From: Circinella minor
Taxonomy: Eukaryota > Mucoromycota > Mucoromycetes > Mucorales > Lichtheimiaceae
Direction of reading: 5' to 3'
Assembly (NCBI GenBank): GCA_016758965.1
Contig: JAEPRB010000186.1
Span: 16,085-80,084, forward strand
Length of the DNA: 64,000 nt
Part shown: one piece after another, positions 26,682-38,707 of the stretch
How positions within the stretch are numbered: the stretch's first letter is position 1
Layout of the letters: each line of letters starts with the position of its first letter
Made by a program: the position numbers and the translations under genes
The notes under the pieces: generated by a model
Told to the model about the DNA's origin: nothing
Databases searched by the model: none
What the model saw: only the letters and a program-made list of their open reading frames with translations

Positions 26682-27135
26682 ACTCTTTTTTTTTCCATAC
26701 ATTTTTTGCCTACTTTTTTTCTCCCTTCATTATAAAATATACATAAATCAAACAAAAGAAATGAAACGTTTTTTCTTTGATCTTTTTTCTTTTCTTTTTA
26801 TTCATAAAAAATGATTGCTTAAGGAAAGGGTTCTATCATGTTTACAACAGCAATCATAAGTGCTTCAAAAGTAATAACTGAAGATCTATTGAACGTACAT
26901 CGCTTATCCGTGTTTCATACCAAAACTATTACTAGATCCCAGAGCAGTAACATGTTATTACACCTTTCGCACTATTGAAAACGATTAAGAAAACTTTTCC
27001 ATGAATTTGACCAGTACATCGACCAACGCGTGCTATTTGCTTATAAAATGTAAGAAAAAAAGCAAAGTAAAAATGATATTTCTTTGCCCAAATGTGAAGA
27101 AACGCGTATCTTCTGAAAAACTGCTTCAGCAACTA
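26682..27135. other. Intergenic region left of the LINE
   Basis: RVB1 3' flank and ordinary AT-rich sequence up to the LINE target site. Joined to 33034 onward it restores the pre-insertion locus; I see no gene interrupted by the insertion. Confidence 0.5.
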
Positions 27136-27147
27136 TGCAAAAGGATG
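27136..27147. repeat. Target-site duplication of the LINE, left copy
   Basis: TGCAAAAGGATG immediately precedes the T-run that represents the LINE poly(A) tail. The identical 12-mer recurs at 33022-33033. If the two following T are counted the duplication is 14 bp. Confidence 0.9.
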
Positions 27148-27379
27148 TTTTTTTTTTTTTTTTTTTTTGTATGAGAAAAATCATTTTATTTCCTGAAAAG
27201 ATAGTTGGGATATAAGAAATAATAGTAGTTAAACAAAAAGAGAACATGATGATTATTGAGATAAATTGAAATGAGGGGAATTATAATAAACTATGAATAA
27301 AGGAATATTCCTTTATGACAGAATAAAAATAATAAAAAAAATATGTAATAACCAAAGTGGATATAAAGAAGATCATGAA

Positions 27380-30300
27380 TCAAGAATTATGAGTGTGATT
27401 ATTTCGATTTTCGCATTCTATTTTCCGTAACCGAAGGGTTGCTATTGCGGCGATCCTAGGGGGCCAAAAGTTTTCCTGTCGAAAGACCCATCCCCAATTT
27501 CCATCCCATATGGACAAGATAGTAGTAGCAATGAGAGTGGCAAAGTCCAAATGAAGACCTTGCTTGAGTAAGAGTGGAGCAGTAGATAAAGACTTGATAT
27601 GTTCATATGTGAGTTGCTCTGGTTGTTGAAGGAAAAGGTTTGCTATGATCTGCCAGACTTGTTGTTTAATTCGACACCCCCATAGGAAATGGTCTTGAGT
27701 ATCCAACTGATCACAAAAAATGCACAATGGTGATTGACAAAATTGAGGAATAATTCGATGTAGTCGGTCACGACACGATATTTTGTTATGTAGTGCGCGC
27801 CACCATATAGTATGAGATCGATGAATAAAAGAGGAACGCCAAAATCTGGACCATGTTGCTTGGGTTTCTCGAGGATATAGTTCAGATAGTTGATGTAGTG
27901 CAGGACGAAAACGTTGTCGATATTCTTTACTTGTTAAATTGATGATTGGAAGTCCATCTGACAAAGTAGATTTAATAATATCACTGGTATCCGATGGCAT
28001 TTCAGCTGTTCCTGTACGACTTGTTAGAGATATAAACTCAGGTCTTATGGAAAAGTGACCTTGGTCGCGACGCCGAAAAAAATCAGTAATAAGGTGTCGG
28101 TGACGAGATCTGAAACCAATAGGTTGTTCTTGTAGTCTTCCTTCTGGATATCGAAGGTAGTAACCATCTTTGATCTTGACTTGTTTCCATTTTTGTAGCA
28201 ACCGAGTAAGGTCATTTGATGGTAAGCGATCTTGGGAAACAACAATAGTGCATAGCGGAAAATCCATAATATGAGAATGGTTGACTTGAGACCAATCAAT
28301 AGATATGTCAAGTGTGTCAATGGTTCGAAAGAAATTGAAAAAACATCCAAAGGATGTAAGTGGTGTTGATCGACAACCACTAAATAATATCGGGTAGATC
28401 GCTGATTTTGTGCCAGAAAAAAGTTTGAGGCAATGACGAAATATATCCAACAGAAAAGAATGGTTATCATCAGCATAGTCAATAAGCGGTAAAATCCAAC
28501 GAAGTTGAAGGGCTGAATGTTGAACCGTTGGATCCAGTATGGCTACACCACCCTCTTTCTTTGGTCTTGAACATGTGGAGAAACTAACCGGAGGAAACAC
28601 CTTTTTGGTAACAAATTGATATACAATCGACCGGATTTGTGTAAGATATGTTTTGGTAACAGGTAGAATACATATTGAATGCCAAATTTTACTAAGAAGT
28701 AAAGAATTAGCCACCATACCTCGTCCTTGTATTGATAAAGACCGTTGCGATAAAATTTGAACTTGTTGTTGTATTTTTTTTTTTTGTGGAATTCAAAAAA
28801 ATATTGAGCTGTGTCTTGTTGTGGGTCAATGGATAGCCAAGGTACATAACTGGGTTGGTATTGTGTTCATCATTCCATACGTTGATACCAGCCCGATTCA
28901 ATGCAGCGATCCAAGGTAATTGTCTTTTCCCAGATAAGGAGAGAGCGACCGTTTTGTCCTTGTTTAGTTGTGCGTTAGATGCCCGACCATATAAATTGAG
29001 TAATTCCAAAAGAACTGATAGTTCTGATGGATTGGATAAAAAGATTAGTACATCATCAGCATATGCTAACACCTTTAATTTTGGTGTGATGACATCTGGA
29101 ACATTCGGAATGACCCGCCGTGGGCTATTGAAAGAGAAACCTTGAATTGAATTGGAAGCCAAAATTGCTCGCAGTAATGGCTCCAAAGCGAGATTGAATA
29201 ATAATGGTGATAAGGGGTCTCCCTGACGGAGACCCCTTTCTTGATTGCAAGGTGTAGATATGTGTCCATTTACGTTGATGCATAAGGTGGTATTAAAAAA
29301 TAAAGAGCAAAGATGATCAATTAAATTAGTGGGAAAACCGAAACAAAATAATACCATACGTAAATACAATGGGTGCACACGATCGTACGCCTTTTGTTGA
29401 TCGATCAATAATGCAATTCCAGGAATATTGTATTTTTGTGCAATGTCCATTGTTAATCGTGCTGCTAGACCGTTGTCGGCGATGAAACGTTGGCGAAGAA
29501 AACCGGTTTGGTGGTGATTAATCAGTTGTTGACAAGGTGACAGAAAACGATTGGCCAAAATTTTTGTAAAGAGTTTACCATCGGCACATGCAAGCGAGAT
29601 GGGTCGCCAGTTTTTAAGGTCAGTCAAATCCCCTTTTTTTGGTAATAATGTAATAATTGAACGTTGCCAGGTACTGGGGTATTGTCCAAATTTGAGCGCA
29701 TCATTCAGTACTTGGAGGAATAGTGTTCGGTATGCCGAAATATCAAAAATAATCTTGAGTATAGCATATGGAATACCGTCAATTCCAGGACTACTATGAA
29801 AAGGTAATTTTTTGAGACATGTTTCTAATTCATCATCCAAGATCTCATTAGTGAGTTGATCCCTATCTGCTTCTCCCAATTTCACGTCGGTGGGAACATA
29901 AGCCAAAATGTTGGTTATATCTTGAAATTGTACTGTATCGGCAGTATATAGTTGTTGATAAAATTCAGATGCTCGTTGTAAGAGACCATCAGTTGAGCGA
30001 ACTAGTGTTCCATCGGATTGGCGAAGAGATGTAATAATTTGTCGTTGTTGACGAGTTTTCAGACAATTATAGAAATACTTGTTTGAACGTTCTCCCTTTT
30101 CACGATAACGAATACCTGCGCGAAGAGCTAAAATATTGCCTTCATGGTCTAGGTGTTCATCAATTTGTTGTTCAACGTTAGCTATGTGTTGTTGTGTGTT
30201 GTGAATAAATTCGTCGTCGTGTAAATCGTTATTCAGATTATTGTCAGCTTGGTGTTGTTGGTGTTGTTGGAGCGATTGCTGGAAAATTTTGTGAGATCGA

Positions 30301-31283
30301 TGTAATGACTTCATATGTTGTTTTTTTTTTGCGCCTTGTTTTCGACAATAAGATTGTGTAAATGATTTAATACGAGATTTCAAAAAATCCCACTGATAAG
30401 CAGCTGATTGATCGGCAGGTAGTCTGTGTATTCCAGCTTCAAGAAATTCTTTAAAATCACGAACAAAAGAAGAATTTCTAGCTAGATAAGGGTTCATGCG
30501 CCATACCCCAAGTCCTGATGGTGGTTCAAAAAGGCGAAGACCAATTGATACCGCGTGATGGTCGGTTTGTAGAGATACAAAATTGACTTGTGGATAAGCT
30601 GTATCAGGGAGTAGATCTCCCGAAACAAGTATAAAATCGATTTTGGATTTACCTTGGTGGCCAAAAAAGGTGTTTTGTGCAAAAACAAGTGGCTCAAATT
30701 GAAAAGGATCATGCCAATCAGTTTCCAACCATCGTACCCATGATCCAGTATTAGGTGTACGTGGTCCGGTGTGGTGAATATTGTAGTTGAAGTCACCAAG
30801 TATAATGCTACGTTGTAGTTGTTGTTGTTGTGGTATTAAAGCTGAAAGCGTATTATAGAATTCAGGTCGTTGTTGTCGGCATGCTGGCGCATATATCACA
30901 TATACATTAATGGGTGTAAAAAGGTCTTGATGGTGAAAAATTTTTGCATGTAAAATGCGGCCATCAAGTGATGACCAAACAGGGTGAATTTTAAGATCAG
31001 CATCAAAGGATATTAATCCACAATGCTGTGTCCATGTACTGGATTTAGTTTTGAGAGCTAAATCAAAACTGTGTTGTAAAAAATAATTATATGCGTGAGT
31101 TTCTTGTAAGGCTAAAATTTTACTTGATAGCGAACGAATTTGGTGAGGAAAAGTTTGATGTTTTTTAGAATTTGTTTTTTTGAGGCTTCGACAGTTTAGG
31201 GAAGCAATTGGTATATATGGTGTTGGTATATTAATCGTCATAATAATAAAAATTCTGGTTGGGTGTTTATTTTGGCTGTTCAT
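27380..31283 (-). CDS. LINE ORF2: endonuclease-reverse transcriptase, with one frame break
   Basis: The likely start is ATG at 31283 (MNSQNKHPT), overlapping the ORF1 stop by 17 nt. The N-terminal AP-type endonuclease shows ASLNCRSL, ALQETHAY, ILGDFNYNI, SKIDFILVSGDL and TDHHAVSIGL, so the catalytic Glu, Asp/Asn and His are present. The reverse transcriptase follows with SPGIDGIPYAILK, WRPISLACADGKLFTKILANR, GIALLIDQQKAYDRV, GLRQGDPLSPLLFNLALEPL and the catalytic VLAYADDVLIF. The frame breaks in a run of 12 A (28774-28785 on the + strand). The next frame resumes at once with LINE-typical sequence (SLSIQGRGMVANSLLLSKIW) and ends at 27380 after a reverse-transcriptase zinc-binding-like region (TIWWRALHNKISCRDRLHR, LCIFCDQLDTQDHFLWGC). 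Function: nicking target DNA and target-primed reverse transcription. Confidence 0.92.
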
Positions 31284-32909
31284 GTTCCCCTGTAGAACCA
31301 TATGATACATCTAAATGCATGTTACGTGATTGCGATGTTTCAGATTGTAAGGGGTGGTGAGATGTTGATTTACTTTCAGTTGATTGTTGTTTCATTTTTT
31401 CTTGGCGTCTAGTACTAATTTTTTGTTGTGCACGTTCTGTACCATCACGAATAGGACGTTGAGTGGTACGACCTTGAACCTGTTTAATTTGTGGTACGGG
31501 TTTTGTGTGCTGTTTTTTTCCTTTTGTAGCTAGTTGCCTTACAACGTCGTGTTCGGTGGTTTGTTCTAAGGTTATGTCATTAGTAGTTGGTGTAGCACCT
31601 GATGTGGTAGTTGAAGAGGCAGGTGTGTCAAGCAAACTATTCCCCTGTATAATTGCCGTAGTATTTTTAGACGATGATGTTGTTGCTTGGGTTGTATTAT
31701 CATTGCCATTGCCCTTTTGCTTTTGGTCGTCTTTTCCAATGTTGTTGTTGTTATTTGTTTGTTGCTCGTTCGTGTTGTTATTGTTGATGGTTTCGTTATT
31801 ACTCAAGCCATTATTTATATTTTCTTCTTTGGTGTTGTTGTTATTGTGTTGACCTATTGAATTGTCTTGTTTGTTGTTATTGTCGATGCATTGTTCTTCT
31901 CCTGTATTGCTACTGCTTTCGTTACTGTGGTGGTGATCTCCATTTTTTTTTTTTTTTTGTCACCGGTAATGTTGATAATATCGTCATTTGAACTAGGACC
32001 AGGTTTTTTGGTATTCTCAACACCATCGTTAGAATCTTTGGCGTCCGATTGGACTTTGATGTCGGCACCGTGTTGGTTTGGCTTACGCTTATCACCAATT
32101 CGTGCATCATTTACTTTTGGACATTTACGAATAAAATGATCGGTACTTCCACAGCCATGACAGGTACGATCTTTTATGCCCAGTTTTTTAATTTCTGGAC
32201 AGTCGGCTATGACATGTTTTGGTGTATGACAATAAAAACAATGACGTTCCATTCCTCTCCATGTTGCCAAAATGTTTCGTTTACCAAATAAAGGAATGAC
32301 GTGGCATAGTGGTGAATAGGGTTCTTCGTCATTTGTAGAGGTATCAATAATAGCATATCCCCGTCCATAAAACATAGTGCTAATAGGATCCACGTATAAA
32401 CCAATATGCAGAATTTTCCCAAAAAGGCCTAGAGCATTTTTAAGGAGAGGAGTCAGGCGGTCTTGATGTAGTAAGGGTAACTGTTCCAAGTTGACCTTGT
32501 AGACCTCATTCTCCGCTCCTATAGTTGGTGTACCCAGAATGGTTTTGTTTTCAAAAGAAACACCATCGTTGCAAGCTTTTAAACTGTCTTGTTCGTTCGT
32601 AAAAGCTACTATCGCGCCATTGAATTGTTTGGGAGCGACTTTGTGACCGATTGCTGATGGATATTGTTGCTTGAGGTGTGCCATAAAACGTTGGGGTTGA
32701 TTACCAATTGTTCGAAAATCGAAAAAGACACTGTTTTCTTCGTCAGATCGAATCCACTGTCTTTCGATTTTTTTTACTTTTTCTGCTGCTTTTGCCTCTT
32801 TATCTTCAAAGGTAGTCAATTGCGTTCCTTTGATACCTTTCGTATATGAACAAAAATTTTGCCAATGTTGAGCAGGTGTCAAATTGAATGACGCCTGCTC
32901 AGAAGCCAT
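31267..32909 (-). CDS. LINE ORF1: CCHC zinc-knuckle nucleic-acid-binding protein, with one frame break
   Basis: I start at the ATG at 32909 (MASEQASFNL), because a longer open frame upstream runs across the element boundary into host DNA. Two CCHC knuckles are seen, CFYCHTPKHVIADC and CHGCGSTDHFIRKC (both C-x2-C-x4-H-x4-C). The part before them (FFDFRTIGNQPQRFMAHL ... YGRGYAIIDTS) may be an RRM-like fold. The first frame stops at 31854. A run of 16 A (31943-31958 on the + strand) precedes this, and shifting frame there gives uninterrupted Asn/Gln-rich coding sequence to a stop at 31267 (GSTGEHEQPK). So ORF1 is probably one protein of about 545 residues that chaperones LINE RNA. The stop overlaps the ORF2 start. 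Confidence 0.8.
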
Positions 32910-33021
32910 AGGTGTAGTTGTTGGTGGTGTAATTGCGGTGGTTGTAGTTGTTATATACTCCAAAATAATGGGTTGTGATTGGTTCGTTCTCCAGAAAGTG
33001 TTGAAAATCGGAAAGAGCCCC

Positions 33022-33033
33022 TGCAAAAGGATG
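33022..33033. repeat. Target-site duplication of the LINE, right copy
   Basis: TGCAAAAGGATG, identical to 27136-27147, abutting the LINE 5' end (GGGGCTC... on the minus strand). Confidence 0.9.
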
Positions 33034-34352
33034 TTCAAGCAAATATGTCATATTGTATCAACCAATCAGATTTAGAAAATAAGCCAACTTTCAGACAACT
33101 AAGTGCACGACAAGGACTATCACAAGAATCATTACACAATAGTTCCGTAATCCCGACGACCTTACTATTCAAAAGATTTTAACAAATTGGAAACTGTGTC
33201 AGGTCACATCCACGGAGCTTTGTGATCTGCAGCCAAAACTAGTTGCTTAAAGAAGTAATAGCTTTAATAATAGGTGAAAGAGAGATGTTATGATCGGCAT
33301 GTATTCGGGTTAATTTTTTCTCTCATAAAATATAAAATCCCATATTACATAGTACCGATATCCAAGAATACCTTGGTGTGGTGAAAGAGTGCGAAGAGCG
33401 TTCAATACACAGTCCTTATATGATTAACTTTCCGAACATTGTAATAGAAATATTTAAAGTTCATTGTACTACAGAGTATATCAAGTCCTAATCCAACTCT
33501 TCACCAGGTCCTTTTCTGAGTCAGTGAAAAATCACATCTGATCAGCCAATATATTGTTTATATCTTCTATGATCGACAGCAGCTTAGGGGACTGATATAA
33601 GACGGAATTCAGTAACATTTTGTGAGCTTTGAAAAAAAGATACCCCTTTTTTTATGAATAACCACTGAATATATACTGCAAGGAAGAAATGATGGTATTT
33701 TACGCGCGATAAAAAAAATTCTTTATTTATTACAAATAATTGAAACAGGTTTTTCTATATAAACCTTTATTACCAAACGGTGTTAGAGCATCCACTTCCG
33801 AGTTAGGTACAGGGTCCTCAAGGTGTACTACCTAGTGGCGCGGCTGTAAATGTTTCATAACAAAAAAGGGATAAACACACAATGCAACTCTATCTTTTCT
33901 GTAGCAATCTCAGTCTTAACATCTATGGGAATCAAGTATCATATTGTTAGTCGTGTAATAATATTAACTGAATTTGCAGAAACTTTTGATCATGGACAAA
34001 TATATGCTGTAAGAGTTACAAGGTGTCTACTGTTGGAATTCAGGTGATGTACAACAAATGATAAGTGGATCTATTTTCGAAGCGGAAAACCAAATTCAAT
34101 GTAGTTTAGTATGTATATCAATTTACGAAACACATTCATCATCAGTGCGCCGCCTTTTTTTTTGTACCCAGTAAACAATAAAACAACAATAAAACCTGCT
34201 TCTTGTCTGGTTGTGTTTGTATTTCGTTTTCATTCTTTTCTTATTTTTCACACATCACCCGTCAATTTTTCTTTTTCATTGTTTAATTGATCAAGGCTCA
34301 CACCAATTTTTTTTTACCTTTCTATCAACCTTTTAATTAAAAAAAAAAGTGG
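33034..34352. other. Intergenic region between LINE and RdRP
   Basis: About 1.3 kb. The first 800 bp contain scattered short frames but no motif I can name, and could be an older decayed element. A G/C-richer patch at 33779-33847 (GGTGTTAGAGCATCC..., CTAGTGGCGCGG) stands out from its surroundings without a known match. The last 200 bp (T-rich, CATCACCCGTC, long T/C runs) are the RdRP promoter and leader. Confidence 0.45.
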
Positions 34353-37300
34353 ATGATGGAGGAAGAAGATAATCCCACCATCTTTTCTAATGGACCATTA
34401 CCAGAGAGTACGCCGGAATCTATTAGTCTGGTTGGACGTGCATTGTCCTGGGGGGTCCTGACTGATGAACGAACATTCATACAGGAACATATAATATATG
34501 AGGAAGTCAAATGTGAAATCAACTATTTATTGCGTCGGATCGTTTTATATTTCAGCATCAAGAAACACCAGTATAAAGCAGAATTCAATTTTAAAACTCT
34601 GTCAAAACGTCAAGTGCTTGCTGATTATTTACGCAAAAAAGAAAGGGATAACAGTGATAACAACAATCGACACAAGCAACAACAACAACAACAGCAACAA
34701 CAGCAACAGCAACAGCAAGAAAGTATTGAAAATAACAATGACAGTAACAATAATAACAGCAACAGCAATAAGAACGGAGATAATAATAATAATAATAACA
34801 GTAAAAAGAAAGGAGGGTCACACAATAACAATGGTAAAAAAAATGAGCCCGACTATGAGGATGCTCAGCTATTATTTTTCACATTTCGTCTCAAGTATCC
34901 ACCCGAATATTGGCGTCGTACACATAAAGGAGAAAGAAGTCGATATGATCGTTGGGAGCGTATGACAGAGATACCTGTTGCTCTTTTGAGTGATGATTAT
35001 AATACTGATGATAGCGCAACAATCAGTCCATTAGGTAAACCTGTTCGTGTCGGTCATCAGCATCAAAGATCTTCTGATAGCAACAAATACCTTCCTTTAG
35101 ATACGTGTATCGTTCTTCGTATGTCTTTTGAGAACAAGTCACCAATTCGTAAAAAATACATCAAAGCGTACAACAGTGGAAAAAAGTATCGACTAGTACA
35201 ACAACTGCGTCCATCTCAGTCCCTTATACCTACAAAGAGTCTAAAACCACTACAACCTCATCCAATCTATCCCAATCCCAATGATGTGGAAGATGTGGAA
35301 GCCGAGTTTATAAAATACTACGCACTACAAAGTTGTATTTCTCGCTACTTATTGAATGAACGCCAATTAGATACCGTGTTTTATAAATGTTATGCCGATA
35401 TCGACCCAGAAAAAGCAGCGCAAGTACTACAGACTATGTTGGCAACGAAGAAAGGAGGAAACCATGGACTTCGCAAAACAGTAGGTGAATTACTTAAATA
35501 TGTTAGCGAACCAAATCCTAGGCTTCACGTGGAACAGAATCAACAAGAGAGATCGTCATTATCAAGAAAGGAAGAAAAACAACGACAAAAACAAAAACAG
35601 CGACAACAAAATAAATTAGTTAAAGTCAACAAAGTATCAATTACACCTACATCCATTCGATTAGAGCACCCTAAAAACGAAACCGCCAATCGTGTCTTGC
35701 GTCATTTTAAAAATAATTTGGATCGATTTTTACGTGTTCAATTTATTGATGAGAACGGAAGTCGTATTCATAATTCTTTTAGACCTCAACATGACCACAA
35801 TCTCCTTTATCGTCGTATTGAACGCGTGCTTCGATACGGAATTGATATTCATGGTCGCCATTATACTTTTTTGGCATTTTCCTCATCACAATTACGTGAA
35901 CACGGGTGCTGGTTTTTTTCTGATACTGAAAAATTGACAGCAGAATATATTCGTTCATGGATGGGTGATTTTTCCCGTGACAATATCGTCGCCAAATGTG
36001 CTGCTCGTATGGGCCAGTGTTTTTCTTCTACTCAGGAGGTTGTCAAAATTAGCCATGAAGAGATCATGAGAATTCCAGACATTAAGCGCAATGGATACAC
36101 ATTTTCAGATGGTGTTGGTCTGATATCCCAGAAAATGGCAAAAGACGTGATCGCTGCATCCTATCGTGGTTATATCTGGACTCACGCTTCTGCATTTCAA
36201 TTTCGTTTAGGTGGCGCCAAAGGGGTATGTATCTACTTATATACATTTATAAATATAGTCATTTTTTTATCGTTCCTTTTCTCTGGTGTAGAAGTTATAT
36301 CATAAAAAAAAGGAAGCTATACTATTTGTTCATCACATTAACGTTAAAGAAAACAAACAATTTGTATATATCTATATAGATGCTAACTGTCGTTTCGAAT
36401 AATAAAAAAAGAAACAAGAGACTTCTTGGAAAAAACAAAAAATTAGCGTTACGTAAGAGTCAAATTAAATTCAAATCCAAACATAAAAAGTTGGAAATTA
36501 TTCGTGGTGCTTCCTCTTCTCCCACCTATCTGAATCGTCAAGTGGTTCTATTATTGTCTTCATTGGGTGTAGATGACGAAATATTTTTGACATTATTAAA
36601 TAACATGAAGGAACAACTTGACAAGATTTTAACAGATCCTATCCACTGTGCTAACATGCTACGTGCTCATAGAGATGAATTTGGTATTTACGGAAATATG
36701 GCGCATTTAGTGGATAGAGGGTTTTTGGAAGCTAAGGACCCCTTTATTACAAATTTGGTCCAAATGTTTCGTGTTAGCAAGTTAAGAGAAGCTAAAAAAA
36801 AAGCCAGGATATATGTCCCAAATGCTACTACAGTAATAGGTGTTTTGGATGAGACTAATACTTTGAAAGAAAATCAAATCTTTTGTCAATTGTCAACAAG
36901 AAAGAAAAAAAACAGTGTGATTAAAGGATCTTGTGTTTTATATCGATCGCCAAGTTTACATCCTGGGGATATAAGAATTGTCGAGGCAGTGGATTGCCCA
37001 GATCTTCATGATTTGTACGATATCGTTGTATTTCCTCAGCAAGGAAGTCGCGACTTACCGAGCATGTGTTCAGGGGGTGATTTAGATGGTGATATTTACA
37101 GGTATTTTTTTTTAAAAAAAGAAAGTGCTTAATACTGTCAATGTCATAGACAGAATCTGTAGATAACTAAATGATTCGTGTATGTCATATAGTATCATAT
37201 GGGACTCAAGATTATTTCCAGCAATAGGGGATACGGAACCTATGAATCATCAACTAATTGAACCTCCTAAAGTAGAGGGATGTGTTAGTATTAACAACAT

Positions 37301-38424
37301 TAAGGACTTTTTCGTTAATTACATTATTAACGATAATTTGGGACTAATTGCCAATGCTCACATGGCAATTGCGGACAATTCATCTCAAAATGCGTTTGAC
37401 TCAACATGTATCGAGTTGGCTGAACTCCATTCGATGGCTGTCGGTAAAAAATAAGAGAGTGAGAGAGAGGGTGTGTGTGTACTGGATGATGCTTGATTAA
37501 ATAATAACACCCGATGAGGCGGAGTGAAAATAATAATAAAGCTAATATGAAATGATGACATGCATAAATATAATAATAGATTTCCCAAAAACAGGTGCTG
37601 TTGCTCGACTTGAAAATAGGCACAGACCAAAAAGATATCCAGACTTTATGGAAAAAACAGATAAATTGACTTATGAATCAAAAAAGATTTTGGGTCAATT
37701 GTATCGTGCTATTGAGGCAACTGAATTTGAAAACTATCGCAAGAAGTTGGAATTAGATACAAGGTATTATGATTCAAGAATGTTTGTCGCGGGAATGGTA
37801 AAGTATATCTGGTCGGCGCGAGAGCAGAAGAAACAATATGACCAAGATCTACGCGAATTAATGAATCAATATGGCATTGCTACTGAATCCGAGTTGATAT
37901 CCGGTTCAATTGTGAACTGGCTCAAAAGAGAAGATGGTCCGGATAAATTTCATGAAACAAGGCATGAAGTAAGAAGAGAAGTAACAAGGTTACGTGATGA
38001 TTGGAGACGTGTTCATTTTCCTACGTTGCCCAGTAGCAAGAATCATCATCGACGGAAGAAGTTTACACCAACACCAGAAGAAAAATGCAAAGCTGCAGCA
38101 TTTTATTATGTTACATATCATCATTCAGAACAATACCCAAAGAAAAAAAGCAAGCGTATGTTAAGTTTCCCATGGCTGGCTCAAGAAATACTGTGTGTAT
38201 TAGCCACAGAAAATCACTTTTCCAACAAACCTATTGACACTATACCTGCATTAGACATTATGTCATTTAGTGGCAACAGTCGTAGAAACAACAGGAAAAG
38301 TATCAGTGCCGCCACAGCCACCATCCCAGATGATACAGCAGCAGAATTAATTACCGAAGATATGAATAGTTCATTCTCCTTTTCTGATACTAGTAGTACT
38401 GCTTCTTCAATGACAGATGAATAA
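34353..38424 (+). CDS. RNA-dependent RNA polymerase of the eukaryotic RNA-silencing family
   Basis: Four exons, 34353-36224, 36380-37101, 37193-37443 and 37580-38424, giving 1229 residues. It copies single-stranded RNA into double-stranded RNA to feed Dicer (QDE-1/RDR family). The catalytic loop is CSGGDLDGDIYS with DLDGD at 858-862. Other family landmarks: NGYTFSDGVGLIS, HASAFQFRLGGAKG across the first junction, LRKSQIKFKS, YLNRQVVLLLSSLGV, AVDFPKTGAVA across the third intron, and YPDFMEK. The third acceptor is set at 37579 because it regenerates the conserved AVDFPKTG; the longer downstream frame starting at 37552 is not the real start. The N-terminal third carries a 15-residue Gln run and Asn-rich insert (residues about 108-165) inside an otherwise conserved region. 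Length and intact active site argue for a functional gene. It may act on the nearby LINE, but that is inference. Confidence 0.95.
34677..34800 (+). repeat. CAA/CAG and AAT/AAC microsatellite in RdRP
   Basis: In-frame trinucleotide tract encoding the Gln run and the following Asn-rich stretch, likely length-variable between strains. Confidence 0.85.
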
Positions 38425-38707
38425 TAATATTATTATTCAATTATACACGAAATTAAATTTGTTTCTATTTCTTTTATTTCACCTTTTTATATTTCTTTCT
38501 ACAAATATGGCCTGTCTATAAAAAAAAAAATTAAAGTTTTATTTTTACTTCTCAACAACCTTTTTTTTTTTTGTGTTGCGTTAGCTTTTTTGCTTCCGAC
38601 CTTTTTATTTGGTACAGATTTTAACTCATAAAATTTCGGTTCGATTTTTTTTCTTTATTAACGTCCCCCCCCACCCCCTTTTTTCTTTTTTTTTTGTGCA
38701 AAGCCTC

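Larger units (their letters stand above)
27148..33021 (-). mobile_element. Full-length non-LTR retrotransposon (LINE), minus strand
   Basis: A 5.87-kb LINE bounded by a 12-bp target-site duplication (27136-27147 and 33022-33033). Reading on the minus strand: a 112-bp 5' UTR starting GGGGCTCTTTCC, ORF1 with CCHC zinc knuckles, ORF2 with apurinic endonuclease, reverse transcriptase and a C-terminal Cys/His domain, a 211-bp 3' UTR, and a poly(A) tail of about 21 A (T-run 27148-27168). Perfect target-site copies and a clean tail point to a recent insertion. Each ORF has one reading-frame break, both in poly(A) runs. No RNase H domain seen. Clade assignment (L1/Tx1-like from two-ORF layout with CCHC ORF1) is a guess. 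It lies between RVB1 and RdRP and interrupts no recognisable gene. Confidence 0.95.

Noticed and set aside
31505..31852. Plus-strand hydrophobic frame opposite LINE ORF1
   Set aside because: Antisense of Asn/Thr-rich ORF1 codons gives artificial Val/Leu/Cys runs.
32910..33038. N-terminal extension of LINE ORF1 (MNILLQGLFP...)
   Set aside because: Its first codons lie in the host target-site duplication outside the element, so it is not the native start; a Met at 32909 is preferred.
33034..33850. Possible older transposase or gene interrupted by the LINE
   Set aside because: Joining 27147 to 33034 gives only short frames with no confident catalytic motif.
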